Assembly (NCBI GenBank): GCA_965116015.1 | Contig: OZ220477.1 | Span: 992,001 to 1,056,000 of the forward strand | Reading direction: 5' to 3' | DNA from: S5-327 sp965116015 | Lineage (GTDB): Bacteria > Chloroflexota > Dehalococcoidia > Lucifugimonadales > Australimonadaceae | DNA: 64,000 nucleotides | Part shown: positions 48,295-56,799 of the stretch, piece after piece | How positions within the stretch are numbered: the stretch's first letter is position 1 | Layout: each line of letters opens with the position of its first letter | Translations under genes and position numbers: made by a program | Notes under the pieces: generated by a model | Seen by the model: only the letters and a program-made list of their open reading frames with translations | Told to the model about the DNA's origin: nothing | The model's database searches: none

Positions 48295-49170
48295 CTAGAC
48301 CGGGGCGATGGGTTCGTCGGCGTCATCGTCGGCGGGTTTCGCGGGCTGCACGATGTAGCCTTCGCGGACGACTCCGGCGGCATGGTCGAGCTCGGGGGCG
48401 CGTCCCATCATCGCGACTTCGCCTCGCCAGAACTTGTACGCCGTCCACGCGGCGATTGCGGCGTCGAGCTGGTCGTGCGTCGGGAGGGAGTCCGGGGCGC
48501 CGGCGGCGGGCAGTCTGACGCCGATGTCGGCGAGAAGTTGGGCGCGCGCCTCGCGCCCTGCGCGCGTGGTTTTCGCGGGAAGCGGGTCGGTCGCGAGCAG
48601 TTTCCAGGCTGCGCCGGGGAACACTTCCAGGAGCGTTGCGTCTGACGGGGGCATTCCGTCGTAGCCGAGCAATCTGAACCGGCTGCCGCTCGTAGCAAGC
48701 TTGTGGAACAGGCGCACTGATCCCCGGATGAAGCCTGCGAACGGAGCGCCCTCTTCCGGCAGGGCGTAGGGCGAATGTCCAGGGGCGTTGACAAGGCGCT
48801 CGGCCTCGCGCATCGTCGCGCCGGGGTCGCCCGCGAGCCCCTGCGGGCCGTCGACGGCCAAGATGAACGACCGGCCAAGGGCGGGTTTGGGGATGATGCC
48901 GGCGCCGTCTTCGCGGTAGCTCCACTGTCCGAACTCGCATGCGAGTTCGGCGTTGAGGATGGCGTAGTCGCAGGGGCGAGGGGAGTTTACGGTTGGGTCG
49001 GCGAGGTCGAGGCCGATGAAGACGCGTCCGCCGCCGACGCCGCGCTCTCCGCCTCCGCGTCGCTGGGAGCGCCGTCGGCGCCATTTCGCGACGTATCGAG
49101 CGGTGGTGGAGACGGCGATGATGGAGGCTCCCGCCGCGCCGTAGAACCGAGGGTTGTTGAGCGACGCCAT
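48295..49170 (-). CDS. DUF429-family protein with an N-terminal hydrophobic/basic extension
   Basis: A 291-residue protein. From about residue 50 it matches DUF429, an RNase H-like fold: VFIGLDLADPT, then ILAVDGPQGLAGDPG, LLEVFPGAAWKLLA and THDQLDAAIAAWTAYKF. The first 50 residues (AAGASIIAVSTTARYVAKWR followed by a run of Arg) may be a membrane anchor or a wrong start. The family is of unknown function and predicted to be nucleases. Divergent orientation to the Rieske gene. Confidence 0.78.
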   Translation of the reverse strand: MASLNNPRFYGAAGASIIAVSTTARYVAKWRRRRSQRRGGGERGVGGGRVFIGLDLADPTVNSPRPCDYAILNAELACEFGQWSYREDGAGIIPKPALGRSFILAVDGPQGLAGDPGATMREAERLVNAPGHSPYALPEEGAPFAGFIRGSVRLFHKLATSGSRFRLLGYDGMPPSDATLLEVFPGAAWKLLATDPLPAKTTRAGREARAQLLADIGVRLPAAGAPDSLPTHDQLDAAIAAWTAYKFWRGEVAMMGRAPELDHAAGVVREGYIVQPAKPADDDADEPIAPV

Positions 49171-49235
49171 TGGCTAGAGTCTAGCAGGCTTCCTGGCGCT
49201 CTTAGGGGGAAGAGGACTGCTTTCCCGTGGTTACG

Positions 49236-49263
49236 GCGCTCAGGGAGCGTTTTCCCTGAGCGC
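49236..49263 (-). terminator. Terminator-like hairpin after ruvX
   Basis: A perfect 11-bp stem (49236-49246 with 49253-49263) and 6-nt loop, 3 bp after the ruvX stop. No U-tract follows. Probable 3' end of the alaS-ruvX transcript. Confidence 0.6.
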
Positions 49264-49266
49264 GCC

Positions 49267-49710
49267 TCAATCGCTCTTTCCCCGGCGGCTGTCGAGCCAG
49301 GTTTGGAGGATTACGGCGGCGGCGGCGGCGTCCGAGGCGCCTTTGGGGAGGCGACGCCCTGCCCTGCTGCGGCTGCTCCGGTCGTTCGGTCGGCGCATGC
49401 TGCGCTCGGCTTGCGCGGTGGAGAGGCGCTCGTCGATAGTTTCGATCGGGAGCGCCGTGGCCTCGCGCAGCAGCGCGACGAAGCGCTCAACCGCTTCGGC
49501 TTGCGCGCCCGCTCGCCCCGACAGGAGATACGGAATCCCAACGACGATGATGTCCGCGGAGCGCGACTGCGCCTCAGCCGCGGCCTGCGCCGCTGCGGAG
49601 GAGTCCGCGGGGCCGTCGATGACGCCAACGGGAACTGCGATGCCGGTTTGGGTGTCGCCCGCCGCGACGCCGCTGCGGCGAGCGCCAACGTCGAGGCCGA
49701 GAGCGCGCAT
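49267..49710 (-). CDS. ruvX: RuvX/YqgF-type Holliday junction resolvase-like protein
   Basis: A 147-residue RNase H-fold protein of the YqgF family. It has the N-terminal MRALGLDVGARRSGVAAGD with the first catalytic Asp, IIVVGIPYLLSG, IETIDERLSTAQAE, and the C-terminal ASDAAAAAVILQTWLDSR with the last Asp. YqgF is needed for 16S rRNA 5'-end maturation in E. coli. It lies after alaS, a conserved pairing in many bacteria. An Arg/Ser-rich insertion (about residues 108-125) is long for the family. Its start overlaps a small ORF by TGATG. Confidence 0.92.
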   Translation of the reverse strand: MRALGLDVGARRSGVAAGDTQTGIAVPVGVIDGPADSSAAAQAAAEAQSRSADIIVVGIPYLLSGRAGAQAEAVERFVALLREATALPIETIDERLSTAQAERSMRRPNDRSSRSRAGRRLPKGASDAAAAAVILQTWLDSRRGKSD

Positions 49711-49769
49711 CAGTCGCTCTCCCTACCTGCTCGTCTTGGGGAGTTGCGATTGAGGCCGAGCGCGCGCAT
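49710..49769 (-). CDS. 19-codon ORF between alaS and ruvX, relic of a duplicated ruvX start
   Basis: MRALGLNRNSPRRAGRESD begins in a TGATG overlap with the alaS stop and ends in a TGATG overlap with ruvX. Its first 21 bp (with flanks, 49752-49772) repeat the ruvX start (49693-49713) with one change. It may relay ribosomes from alaS to ruvX. Whether the peptide matters is unknown. Confidence 0.35.
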   Translation of the reverse strand: MRALGLNRNSPRRAGRESD

Positions 49770-52642
49770 CAGGTGGCTTGTCGCTCTACGATGGCGGCTA
49801 CGCTGGCAAGGGCGTCGTCGAGCTTGGAAGCGTCCTTGCCTCCGGCCTGCGCTAGCCGGGGTTGCCCGCCTCCGCCGCCGTCCATCCGCCTGGCGGCTTC
49901 CCGCACTATGGCTCCCGCGTCGAGGCCTCGGTCGACGAGGTCTTGCGTAACCATTGCGATGATTGCAGGCCGTCCATTGAGCACGCTTCCTAACGCCACG
50001 ACTGCCGAGCCTAGCTTGTCGCGCAGCCAGTCGCCTAGCGCTCTGAGTCCTTCGGGGCTGGCGGCGCTGCTCCGGGCCGCGAGGACGGTTACGCCGGCGA
50101 CGGTTCGGGCCTGGGCGAGGAGCTCTTCCGCTTCCGCGCGCGACGTTTCGCGCCGGCCTCCCTGGACAGCGCGCTTCGCTTCTTCGACCTGCGCGAGGAG
50201 GGCGTCGACGCGCTGGGGGAGGTTGGGAGAAGCGACGCGGAGTTTGGCGGCGGCCTCATCCAGGACGCTCAGCCGCTGGGTGATCCACTCGTCGCTTCCG
50301 CGTCCTGTTACTGCCTCGATGCGCCGAACGCCGGCGCCGACGCTGCTCTCGGCGACGATGCGGAAGTCGCCGATCTGGCCGGTGCGGTCGAGGTGTGTTC
50401 CGCCGCAGACTTCGAAGCTTATGGGAGCGTCTTCGCCTATCTGTACGGTGCGGACGCGATCGCCGTAGCGTTCGCCGAAGAAGGCGAGGGCTCCGGTCGC
50501 GGTGGCGTCTCTGTAGGTCGTTTCGTTCTTCAGGAGCGGGAGGTCGCTGCGGATCGCCTCGTTGATGCGGCGTTCGATCTCGCGGAGCTCGCCGCGCTCG
50601 ACAGCGGCGACGTGCGTGAAATCGAACCGCAGACGCTCAGGGGCGACGAGGGAGCCGGCTTGCCGCACGTGCGAGCCGAGCGCGTCGCGGAGGACAGCGT
50701 GGAGCAGGTGCGTGGCGGTGTGGTTGCGGGCTATGTCGAGCCGGCGATCGCGGTCGATCTCGGCGCGGACGGCGTCGCCGACGGCGATGGATCCGGAGTC
50801 GATCGTTGCGGTATGGACGATGAGGTCGGCCAGGGGTTTCTGCGCGTCGCAGACGCTGGCGGCGCCGCCCACCGAGACGATGCTGCCGGTGTCGCCGACC
50901 TGTCCGCCGCCCTCGGGGTAGAACGGTGTTTCGCGCAGGACAATCTCTACGGCGTCGCCCGCTGCGGCGGCTGGCACTGAATCGCCGTTCTTGAAGATGC
51001 CGACGACGACGGCGCTGGCCTCGGCGCTGTCGTAGCCGAGGAAGGGGGTTTCGCGGACGCCGAGAGATTCGTAGACGCGGAGGGCGTCGCGTCCGCCGCC
51101 GAAGTGGGCGGCAGTGCGGCCTCGCTCACGCTGCGCCTCCATCTCGCGGTCGAAGCCGTCGCGTGTTTCTTCTGTAACCTCCAGGTCATAATCGGGAGCC
51201 ACTTCCATTGTTAGCTCTGCGGGAAAACCGTAGGTGTCCGCTAGGACGAAGACCTCGCGCCCCGTTAGCTGCATAGCTCGGTCGCGGGCTTCACGAAAGC
51301 GCTCTGTGTCCGCAGCCCACCACGCGTCGCCCTTGCCCAGAATCTCCTCGAAGTGGTCGACAACGCTCCGCTTCAAAGCTCGCGGAGCATCCGCCGATAG
51401 CAGTGTCGAGTCATGCATAGCCTCAAGCGGGACGCCGATGGCATTGGCGCTCTTGCCAGGGTCCTCCACTGTGCTCTTGAAGGTGTTTTTCAAGGAGCGC
51501 CTGAACGCAGAGATTCCCTCCAAGTACTCCCAAGCCTCGCTGAGCGTGCGAAGAAACCGCTCTTCCTCTTGCCCCGCAAGCTGCATCACCAGCGCCCCAT
51601 GCTCCAACAACTCAGGGTATTGGCCGGACATCCTTTCGATTACTGCTTGAGCTGTCTTCGCCATGTAGCGCTCTGCAGGGTTCTTGAGGCGAGTCCTGGC
51701 GAAGTAGACTGCGCGGCGGATGACTCGGCGCAGCACGTAGCCTCGCCCTTCATTCGACGGGGTTACGCCATCAGCGATAAGGAAAGCCGCCGCGCGCGCG
51801 TGCTCCGTAACGATACGGATGGCCGAATCCACATCCGGGTCGTCGCCGTAGTTCTTCTTCGAAATCGCTTCGACGCGTTTGCGGACGGGCTCGAGCAGGT
51901 CTGTCTCGTAGGCTGAGGGAACGCCTTGCATAATGGCGGTGATGCGTTCGAGGCCCATTCCGGTGTCGATGCCGGGGGCGGGGAGGTTCGTGCGCGAGCC
52001 ATCCTGCGCCTGGTGGAACTGGGGGAAGACGAGGTTCCAGATCTCGACGTAGCGGTTGGTGTCGTCGCCGGGTTTGGCGGCTGGGTCGAGGCTGGCGCCG
52101 AGGTCGTAGTGCAGCTCGCTCGACGGGCCGCATGCGCCTTCGTCGCCGGCAGGGCCCCAGAAGTTGTCTTTGTCGCCAAGCGCGATGATTCGGTGGTCCG
52201 GCACGGAGCTTTCTTCGATCCAGATGCGGCGCGCTTCGTCGTCGCTGTGGTGCACGGTTGCCCAGATGCGTTCAGGGGCGAGCTTGAGGATGTCGGTTAC
52301 GAACTCCCAGGCCCACTTAATGGCATCGCGCTTGAAGTAGTCGCCGATGCTGAAGTTGCCGAGCATCTCGAACATCGTGTGGTGGGTCGCGTCGCCCACG
52401 ATGTCGATGTCGGTGGCGCGGAAGCACTTCTGGCAGGAGGTCATCCGGCGGCTTGGAGGCTCCTCGTCGCCGGCGTAGTAGGGCTTGAAGGGGGCCATTC
52501 CGGCGGACGTGAGCAGGAGGGTGGGGTCGCCGGCGGGAACGAGCGACGCGCTGGGCATAACGAGGTGGTTCTTCGCGGCGAAGAAGTCCAGGTACGCCTT
52601 GCGGATGTCGTCGCCTTTGGTTGGGAGAGCGTCGTTGGACAA
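49769..52642 (-). CDS. alaS: Alanyl-tRNA synthetase
   Basis: A 957-residue AlaRS, charging tRNA-Ala. The catalytic core begins KAYLDFFAAKNHLVMPSASL, with TSAGMAPFKPYY and CQKCFRATDIDIVGDATHHT; the editing domain has HTATHLLHAVL and CGGTH; the C-terminal DHHA1-type end has GGGGGQPRLAQAGG. The start is TTG at 52642 with GAGGA 6 nt before it. Between about 51.2 and 51.9 kb (the middle of the gene) GC content and codon use shift down, suggesting a recombined patch. The residues there (about 250-470) still fit the family. Overlaps the small ORF before ruvX. Confidence 0.97.
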   Translation of the reverse strand: MSNDALPTKGDDIRKAYLDFFAAKNHLVMPSASLVPAGDPTLLLTSAGMAPFKPYYAGDEEPPSRRMTSCQKCFRATDIDIVGDATHHTMFEMLGNFSIGDYFKRDAIKWAWEFVTDILKLAPERIWATVHHSDDEARRIWIEESSVPDHRIIALGDKDNFWGPAGDEGACGPSSELHYDLGASLDPAAKPGDDTNRYVEIWNLVFPQFHQAQDGSRTNLPAPGIDTGMGLERITAIMQGVPSAYETDLLEPVRKRVEAISKKNYGDDPDVDSAIRIVTEHARAAAFLIADGVTPSNEGRGYVLRRVIRRAVYFARTRLKNPAERYMAKTAQAVIERMSGQYPELLEHGALVMQLAGQEEERFLRTLSEAWEYLEGISAFRRSLKNTFKSTVEDPGKSANAIGVPLEAMHDSTLLSADAPRALKRSVVDHFEEILGKGDAWWAADTERFREARDRAMQLTGREVFVLADTYGFPAELTMEVAPDYDLEVTEETRDGFDREMEAQRERGRTAAHFGGGRDALRVYESLGVRETPFLGYDSAEASAVVVGIFKNGDSVPAAAAGDAVEIVLRETPFYPEGGGQVGDTGSIVSVGGAASVCDAQKPLADLIVHTATIDSGSIAVGDAVRAEIDRDRRLDIARNHTATHLLHAVLRDALGSHVRQAGSLVAPERLRFDFTHVAAVERGELREIERRINEAIRSDLPLLKNETTYRDATATGALAFFGERYGDRVRTVQIGEDAPISFEVCGGTHLDRTGQIGDFRIVAESSVGAGVRRIEAVTGRGSDEWITQRLSVLDEAAAKLRVASPNLPQRVDALLAQVEEAKRAVQGGRRETSRAEAEELLAQARTVAGVTVLAARSSAASPEGLRALGDWLRDKLGSAVVALGSVLNGRPAIIAMVTQDLVDRGLDAGAIVREAARRMDGGGGGQPRLAQAGGKDASKLDDALASVAAIVERQAT

Positions 52643-52740
52643 GGCAGTCCTCGCTGACGCCTGGCCTTGAGGGCAGGCGGGGCGGCGTTAGAGTTGGGGG
52701 CAGCAGGGAACGAGCCGCGAGCGCGCCGCGGTCTGCGAGC

Positions 52741-52770
52741 AGGATACGAACGCGCTCTCGGGAGTGTCAA
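52741..52770 (-). promoter_or_regulatory. Predicted alaS promoter
   Basis: On the minus strand TTGACA (52770-52765), an 18-bp spacer, TATCCT (52746-52741). Start expected near 52734. A CGCCTG/CAGGCG hairpin lies in the leader. Confidence 0.65.
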
Positions 52771-52839
52771 CGGCGGCGGGGGCGGGCTCCGGCTCCCGCT
52801 GGGCGGTTCCGAGCGTGCGGCGCGCAAGTCGGGCGGTCG

Positions 52840-52868
52840 TTGACGCTCCCTTAGCCCTATGGTAGTGT
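52840..52868 (+). promoter_or_regulatory. Predicted otsA promoter
   Basis: TTGACG (52840-52845), a 17-bp spacer, TAGTGT (52863-52868). The leader to the GTG at 53012 would be about 135 nt. The 369-bp alaS-otsA gap thus holds two divergent promoters and no gene. Confidence 0.6.
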
Positions 52869-53011
52869 CGCGCTATCCTCAGGGCGTTCCTGCGCCTGGC
52901 GGTTCTATGGCGCGCTTGACCTTCCGACAGAGGATCTCTTCTCCTAGCAGTGGAACTGCAATTACAGACGCGGGCTGTGCGCTCGCGGCGTAGCGCGCGG
53001 AGGTAGGGCGC

Positions 53012-54535
53012 GTGGTCGGCGCGTCGGAGGCCAGCCAGCGCCGCAACGCTCTCCGAGCGGTTGCGGACGAGCTCCTCAAGGGGCGCCGCCTGATACTGGC
53101 GTCCAATCGCGGGCCGATGGAGCATCACGTCTCGCCCAGCGGGGAGCTCCAGCCGCGCCGGGGGAGCGGGGGCGTCGTCACCGCGCTGAGCGGTCTCACC
53201 CGGTATGTGGACTTCACGTGGATAGCCTCCGCGATGGGCGAGGGCGACCGGCGCGCAGCGGCGGCGAGCGGCGGGAGGGCTATGCCGTCGCCGCTGCCCG
53301 GGCAGAAGGTTTCGGTGCGGTTCATCACTACGCCACGGCGGGCGTACCACAAGTACTACAACATTATCTGCAACCCTCTTTTGTGGTTCATTCAGCACTA
53401 TATGTGGAGCTCGCCGTACACTCCGCGCATCGACGAAACCGTCTACGACGCTTGGGAGAACGGTTACGTGTACGTGAACCAGCAGTTCGCCGACGCTATC
53501 GTCGACGAGGCGGCGCAGTCGCCCCTTCGTCCGCTCGTGATGGTTCACGACTATCAGCTGTATCTCGTTCCAAAGATGGTTCGGGAGCGGCTGCCCAACG
53601 CGCGGATTCATCAGTTCGTGCACATTCCGTGGGCGACGTCGAGCTACTGGGAGCTCCTTCCGGCGATGATCCGCACGGCCATCTGCGAGAGCCTGTGCAG
53701 CGCCGATATCGTGGGGTTTCAGACGAGCCGGGATGTGCGCGCGTTCCTTGGGAGCTGCGATTCGTTCATCGACGACGCGCAGGTGAACTATCAGGAGCGG
53801 ATGGTTTCGCTGAACGGCCGCGTTACTTACGCGCGTTCGTACCCGATCTCTATCGAGGTGGACGAGGTGCGGCAGATCGCCGCCTCTCCGCGCGCGGCGG
53901 AGTACGAGGAGCGCCTGAAGCCGCTGCTCGGAAAGCAGACTATCGTCCGAGTCGACCGGGCCGAGCCAAGCAAGAATATCGTGCGGGGGTTCAGCGCGTA
54001 CGAGACGCTGCTCGACCGCTATCCGGAGCTGCGCGGAGAGGTGCGTTTCCTTGCGTTTCTTGTGCCGTCGCGCACGCATATCCGGCAGTATCAGCGCTAC
54101 CTCGAGGAGGTCGACGCGGCCATCAAGCGCGTGAACGACCGCTTCGGAACTGACGATTGGACGCCGATTGAGGTGTTCTACGAGAACAATTACGTTCAGG
54201 CTATCGCCGCTATGCGGAGCTACGATGTGCTGCTGGTGAACGCGGTAATCGACGGGATGAACCTTGTGGCGAAAGAGGGCCCTGTCGTCAATCAGCGCAA
54301 CGGGGCGCTTGTGCTGTCCGAGGCTGCCGGCGCCTACGAGCAGCTGAAGATAGGCGCTCTTCCCGTCGCCCCCGCCGACATCGAGGGGGCCACGCGCGCG
54401 CTCTACGAGGCGCTCACGATGCCTCCCGCCGAGCGGCGGCGGCGCGCCGCGCTCCTGACGGAGTCGATCGAGCGCGAGAACATCACGGAGTGGATCCGGC
54501 GTCAGCTGCAGGACATCGCGGCGCTTGATGGTTAG
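53012..54535 (+). CDS. otsA: Trehalose-6-phosphate synthase (GT20 family)
   Basis: A 507-residue GT20 glycosyltransferase. It has the N-terminal LILASNRGPMEHH and GSGGVVTALSGL, the substrate region VMVHDYQLYLVPKMVRERLP and FVHIPWATSSYWELLPA, and the donor-binding VRVDRAEPSKNIVRGFSAY and DGMNLVAKEGPVVNQRNGAL. GTG start at 53012 with GGAGG upstream. It makes trehalose 6-phosphate (a glucosylglycerol-phosphate synthase is the main alternative). The phosphatase otsB lies convergent 1.5 kb on, with mscS. Confidence 0.92.
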   Translation: MVGASEASQRRNALRAVADELLKGRRLILASNRGPMEHHVSPSGELQPRRGSGGVVTALSGLTRYVDFTWIASAMGEGDRRAAAASGGRAMPSPLPGQKVSVRFITTPRRAYHKYYNIICNPLLWFIQHYMWSSPYTPRIDETVYDAWENGYVYVNQQFADAIVDEAAQSPLRPLVMVHDYQLYLVPKMVRERLPNARIHQFVHIPWATSSYWELLPAMIRTAICESLCSADIVGFQTSRDVRAFLGSCDSFIDDAQVNYQERMVSLNGRVTYARSYPISIEVDEVRQIAASPRAAEYEERLKPLLGKQTIVRVDRAEPSKNIVRGFSAYETLLDRYPELRGEVRFLAFLVPSRTHIRQYQRYLEEVDAAIKRVNDRFGTDDWTPIEVFYENNYVQAIAAMRSYDVLLVNAVIDGMNLVAKEGPVVNQRNGALVLSEAAGAYEQLKIGALPVAPADIEGATRALYEALTMPPAERRRRAALLTESIERENITEWIRRQLQDIAALDG

Positions 54536-54571
54536 GGGTTGTGGGGAACAGTTGTTTAGGAGCAGGCAACA

Positions 54572-56035
54572 ATGACCACGCAGCTATCTGCTGAAGTTCG
54601 CGTCGCCGCATTCATTGACGTGGACAACCTGGTGATATGCGCGCAAAATTCCGGCTTACCTTTCAACCTCAAGCTCATCTTGCAGCGTGTGCGCCAGGAA
54701 GGTCTCCTGATGTCGGCTCGAGCGTATGCCGACTGGACTAGCAACACTCTAAGGCCATTCATTGCCGATTTTCGCTCGCTTGCCGTCGAATTGATTGAAC
54801 TTTCAACGATGATCTCTGCTAGCGAACACAAGAATACGGCCGATATGCAGCTTGCAGTCGACGCGCTAGAGATGGCGCTGTCGCCCTACAAACCTGTAGT
54901 AATCGTAATTGTTGGCGGCGACCGTGATTATGTCCCGCTTGTGCAAAAGCTGAAGCGGTACGGCGTTCGCGTCGTGGGCATCGGAGTCCGGGTTGGAGTT
55001 TCTCGCATACTCGCGCAAGCTTGCGATAGTTTTGTCTTCTATGACGATTTGTTGCCGCCAGATGAAGAAGACCTCGCGCCGCCAGCCGAGCCGGACCAGA
55101 GCAGCGCCTTCACGCTCATGCGAACGGCTATCGACGCTCTCGACTCCAGCGGCAAACCGGCTACTGGCGCCGCTGTCAAACAGATGATGCAGCAGCTCGA
55201 CCCGACTTTCGATTTAGCCCGCTACAAGAGCCTTAAAGAACTGGCAACGGAGGCTCAGAGACTCGGTTTCGTCAAGGTTCACGCGCAGCCTGGCACCGAT
55301 ATGCTCCTAAGCGCCGGCGTCCAGAGGCCAGTCTCAAAGGGCCGTACTCGAACTGAGCGGGACTATGACTTTTCTTCGGCAGGCGCAGCCGCCGCAAGCT
55401 ACCGCGCGATTCTCCAAGAGGCGCGAATCCCACTTTTATCTCGGGCTGTTCGAAATAGACTGATTGAGATGCTTGAGGCCGAAATAGCGGCATCGGACGA
55501 TAGAGCGCTCTCTATGGACCAGATGAGGGACTTGGCGACGCAAGACGGCCATGCATTCCTGGCAGTGCAGAAGTTCCTTTATACGATGAATCTAGGAGAG
55601 TGCTTCCTGCCTTCCGGCGAGCGGCGCCCCCGTACTTTGGGCATACCGGGAGAAACCCATATACCAGTCTCGCTAGTTGGCGCAGTCAGCAGTATCGAAC
55701 CGGCAATCCATCAGCGGTACATCCGAGTATTGGACAAGAAAGCTAGGTTAAATCCGGACGGCGTTTACGAACTGCTCTACGACGACTCGTTGCCCGTTAA
55801 CGAATCAGAGCGCGAAGAGATTCTGAATCTGGTGACGGAGTGGTGCGATCAGATGCAGCCCCCTCCTCTTTTGTGTTGGCGCTGCGCGACGCAAGTCGCA
55901 GGACGCGTTTGTAGCCGCTTGCGAGTGAATCGCCGCGCAGGTCATCGCGTGGTCGTCGATGTGGCGCAAAGAGGCGAGCCCCCACGACCCCCCAACGACC
56001 CCTACAGGGCGGCGGCGAGCCAGTGGAGGAGCTGA
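54572..56035 (+). CDS. NYN (PIN-like) domain protein with LOTUS/OST-HTH domain
   Basis: A 487-residue protein. Residues about 10-155 are a NYN/LabA-type RNase fold: VAAFIDVDNLVI, a conserved Asp pair in NTADMQLAVDALEMA, and IVGGDRDYVPLVQKLKRYG. About 180-255 fit a LOTUS domain (FTLMRTAIDALDSSGKP, then LKELATEAQRLGFVKV). A third region (about 290-425) looks like another winged-helix area. LOTUS domains bind G-rich RNA, so it should be an RNA-cutting or RNA-binding factor. Its GC is lower than neighbours, a sign of transfer. The Arg/Pro-rich end overlaps otsB antisense by 34 bp and may be the result of a late frameshift. Confidence 0.82.
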   Translation: MTTQLSAEVRVAAFIDVDNLVICAQNSGLPFNLKLILQRVRQEGLLMSARAYADWTSNTLRPFIADFRSLAVELIELSTMISASEHKNTADMQLAVDALEMALSPYKPVVIVIVGGDRDYVPLVQKLKRYGVRVVGIGVRVGVSRILAQACDSFVFYDDLLPPDEEDLAPPAEPDQSSAFTLMRTAIDALDSSGKPATGAAVKQMMQQLDPTFDLARYKSLKELATEAQRLGFVKVHAQPGTDMLLSAGVQRPVSKGRTRTERDYDFSSAGAAAASYRAILQEARIPLLSRAVRNRLIEMLEAEIAASDDRALSMDQMRDLATQDGHAFLAVQKFLYTMNLGECFLPSGERRPRTLGIPGETHIPVSLVGAVSSIEPAIHQRYIRVLDKKARLNPDGVYELLYDDSLPVNESEREEILNLVTEWCDQMQPPPLLCWRCATQVAGRVCSRLRVNRRAGHRVVVDVAQRGEPPRPPNDPYRAAASQWRS

Positions 56036-56799
56036 CGCACGCCGCTTGGACCATCCACGGCGTAGTCCGCCACGTCTGTCAGGGCTGGCGGGGCGTCGGC
56101 GGCGAGGACGGCGACGCTTGCTCCGCGCACATCGCCGGCGGTTCGCATCTCGGCGATGGCGCGAAAGGCGTCGACATCTGTTAGGTCGTCGCCGATGGCC
56201 ATCGCGGCGACGATGCCTTTTCTGCGGATGTAGGAGCGCACGGCCTGGCCCTTCGAGAGGGCGACCGGCGGGCGAACTTCAACCAGCATCTTGCCGTCAC
56301 GCACGCGCATACCGCTCGCCGCTCTGGCGGTGAAATCCAGGATCCGGCGGCGAGCGGCGGCCGGGTCGAGGGCGCGCCGGTAGTGGATGGAGAGCGTAGG
56401 GCCTTTGTCTTCGACGAGGACTCCCTCCAGTGCCGCTTCTCTGTGCGCCCTGCGGGCAATCTCGCGGATGCGGGGCGCGTATGGGAGCGCCGCCGGCTCG
56501 ATCCAGCGGACGCTATCCTCGAGCCATTCAGTCCCGTGATTCCCCGAGTATGCGATGTTGTCGAGGGCAACCATATCCCGGGCCTGCTCGACTGCGCGTC
56601 CGGTGATGGCGACGACCGCGATCTTGCCGGCGAGGCGGGCGAGCGCGTCGCGCGTGTCTTCGGGGACGGCGGCCCTGGCGGGGTCGTCGTGGATCGGCGC
56701 AAGTGTGCCGTCGATGTCGGTGAAGAGTCCCGCCGGGCTGCGCCGCATCAGGTCGAGGGCTTGCTGCGGGTTGCGGAGGATGTCTGGCGGACGGCTCAC
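56002..56799 (-). CDS. otsB: Trehalose-phosphatase
   Basis: A 265-residue HAD-family trehalose-6-phosphate phosphatase. The nucleophile and acid are D28 and D30 in FTDIDGTLAPI; AYSGNHGTEW and MAIGDDLTDVDAF complete the HAD set. The GTG at 56799 overlaps the mscS stop by 4 bp, so the two are translated together. Acts on the product of OtsA. Confidence 0.93.
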   Translation of the reverse strand: MSRPPDILRNPQQALDLMRRSPAGLFTDIDGTLAPIHDDPARAAVPEDTRDALARLAGKIAVVAITGRAVEQARDMVALDNIAYSGNHGTEWLEDSVRWIEPAALPYAPRIREIARRAHREAALEGVLVEDKGPTLSIHYRRALDPAAARRRILDFTARAASGMRVRDGKMLVEVRPPVALSKGQAVRSYIRRKGIVAAMAIGDDLTDVDAFRAIAEMRTAGDVRGASVAVLAADAPPALTDVADYAVDGPSGVRQLLHWLAAAL

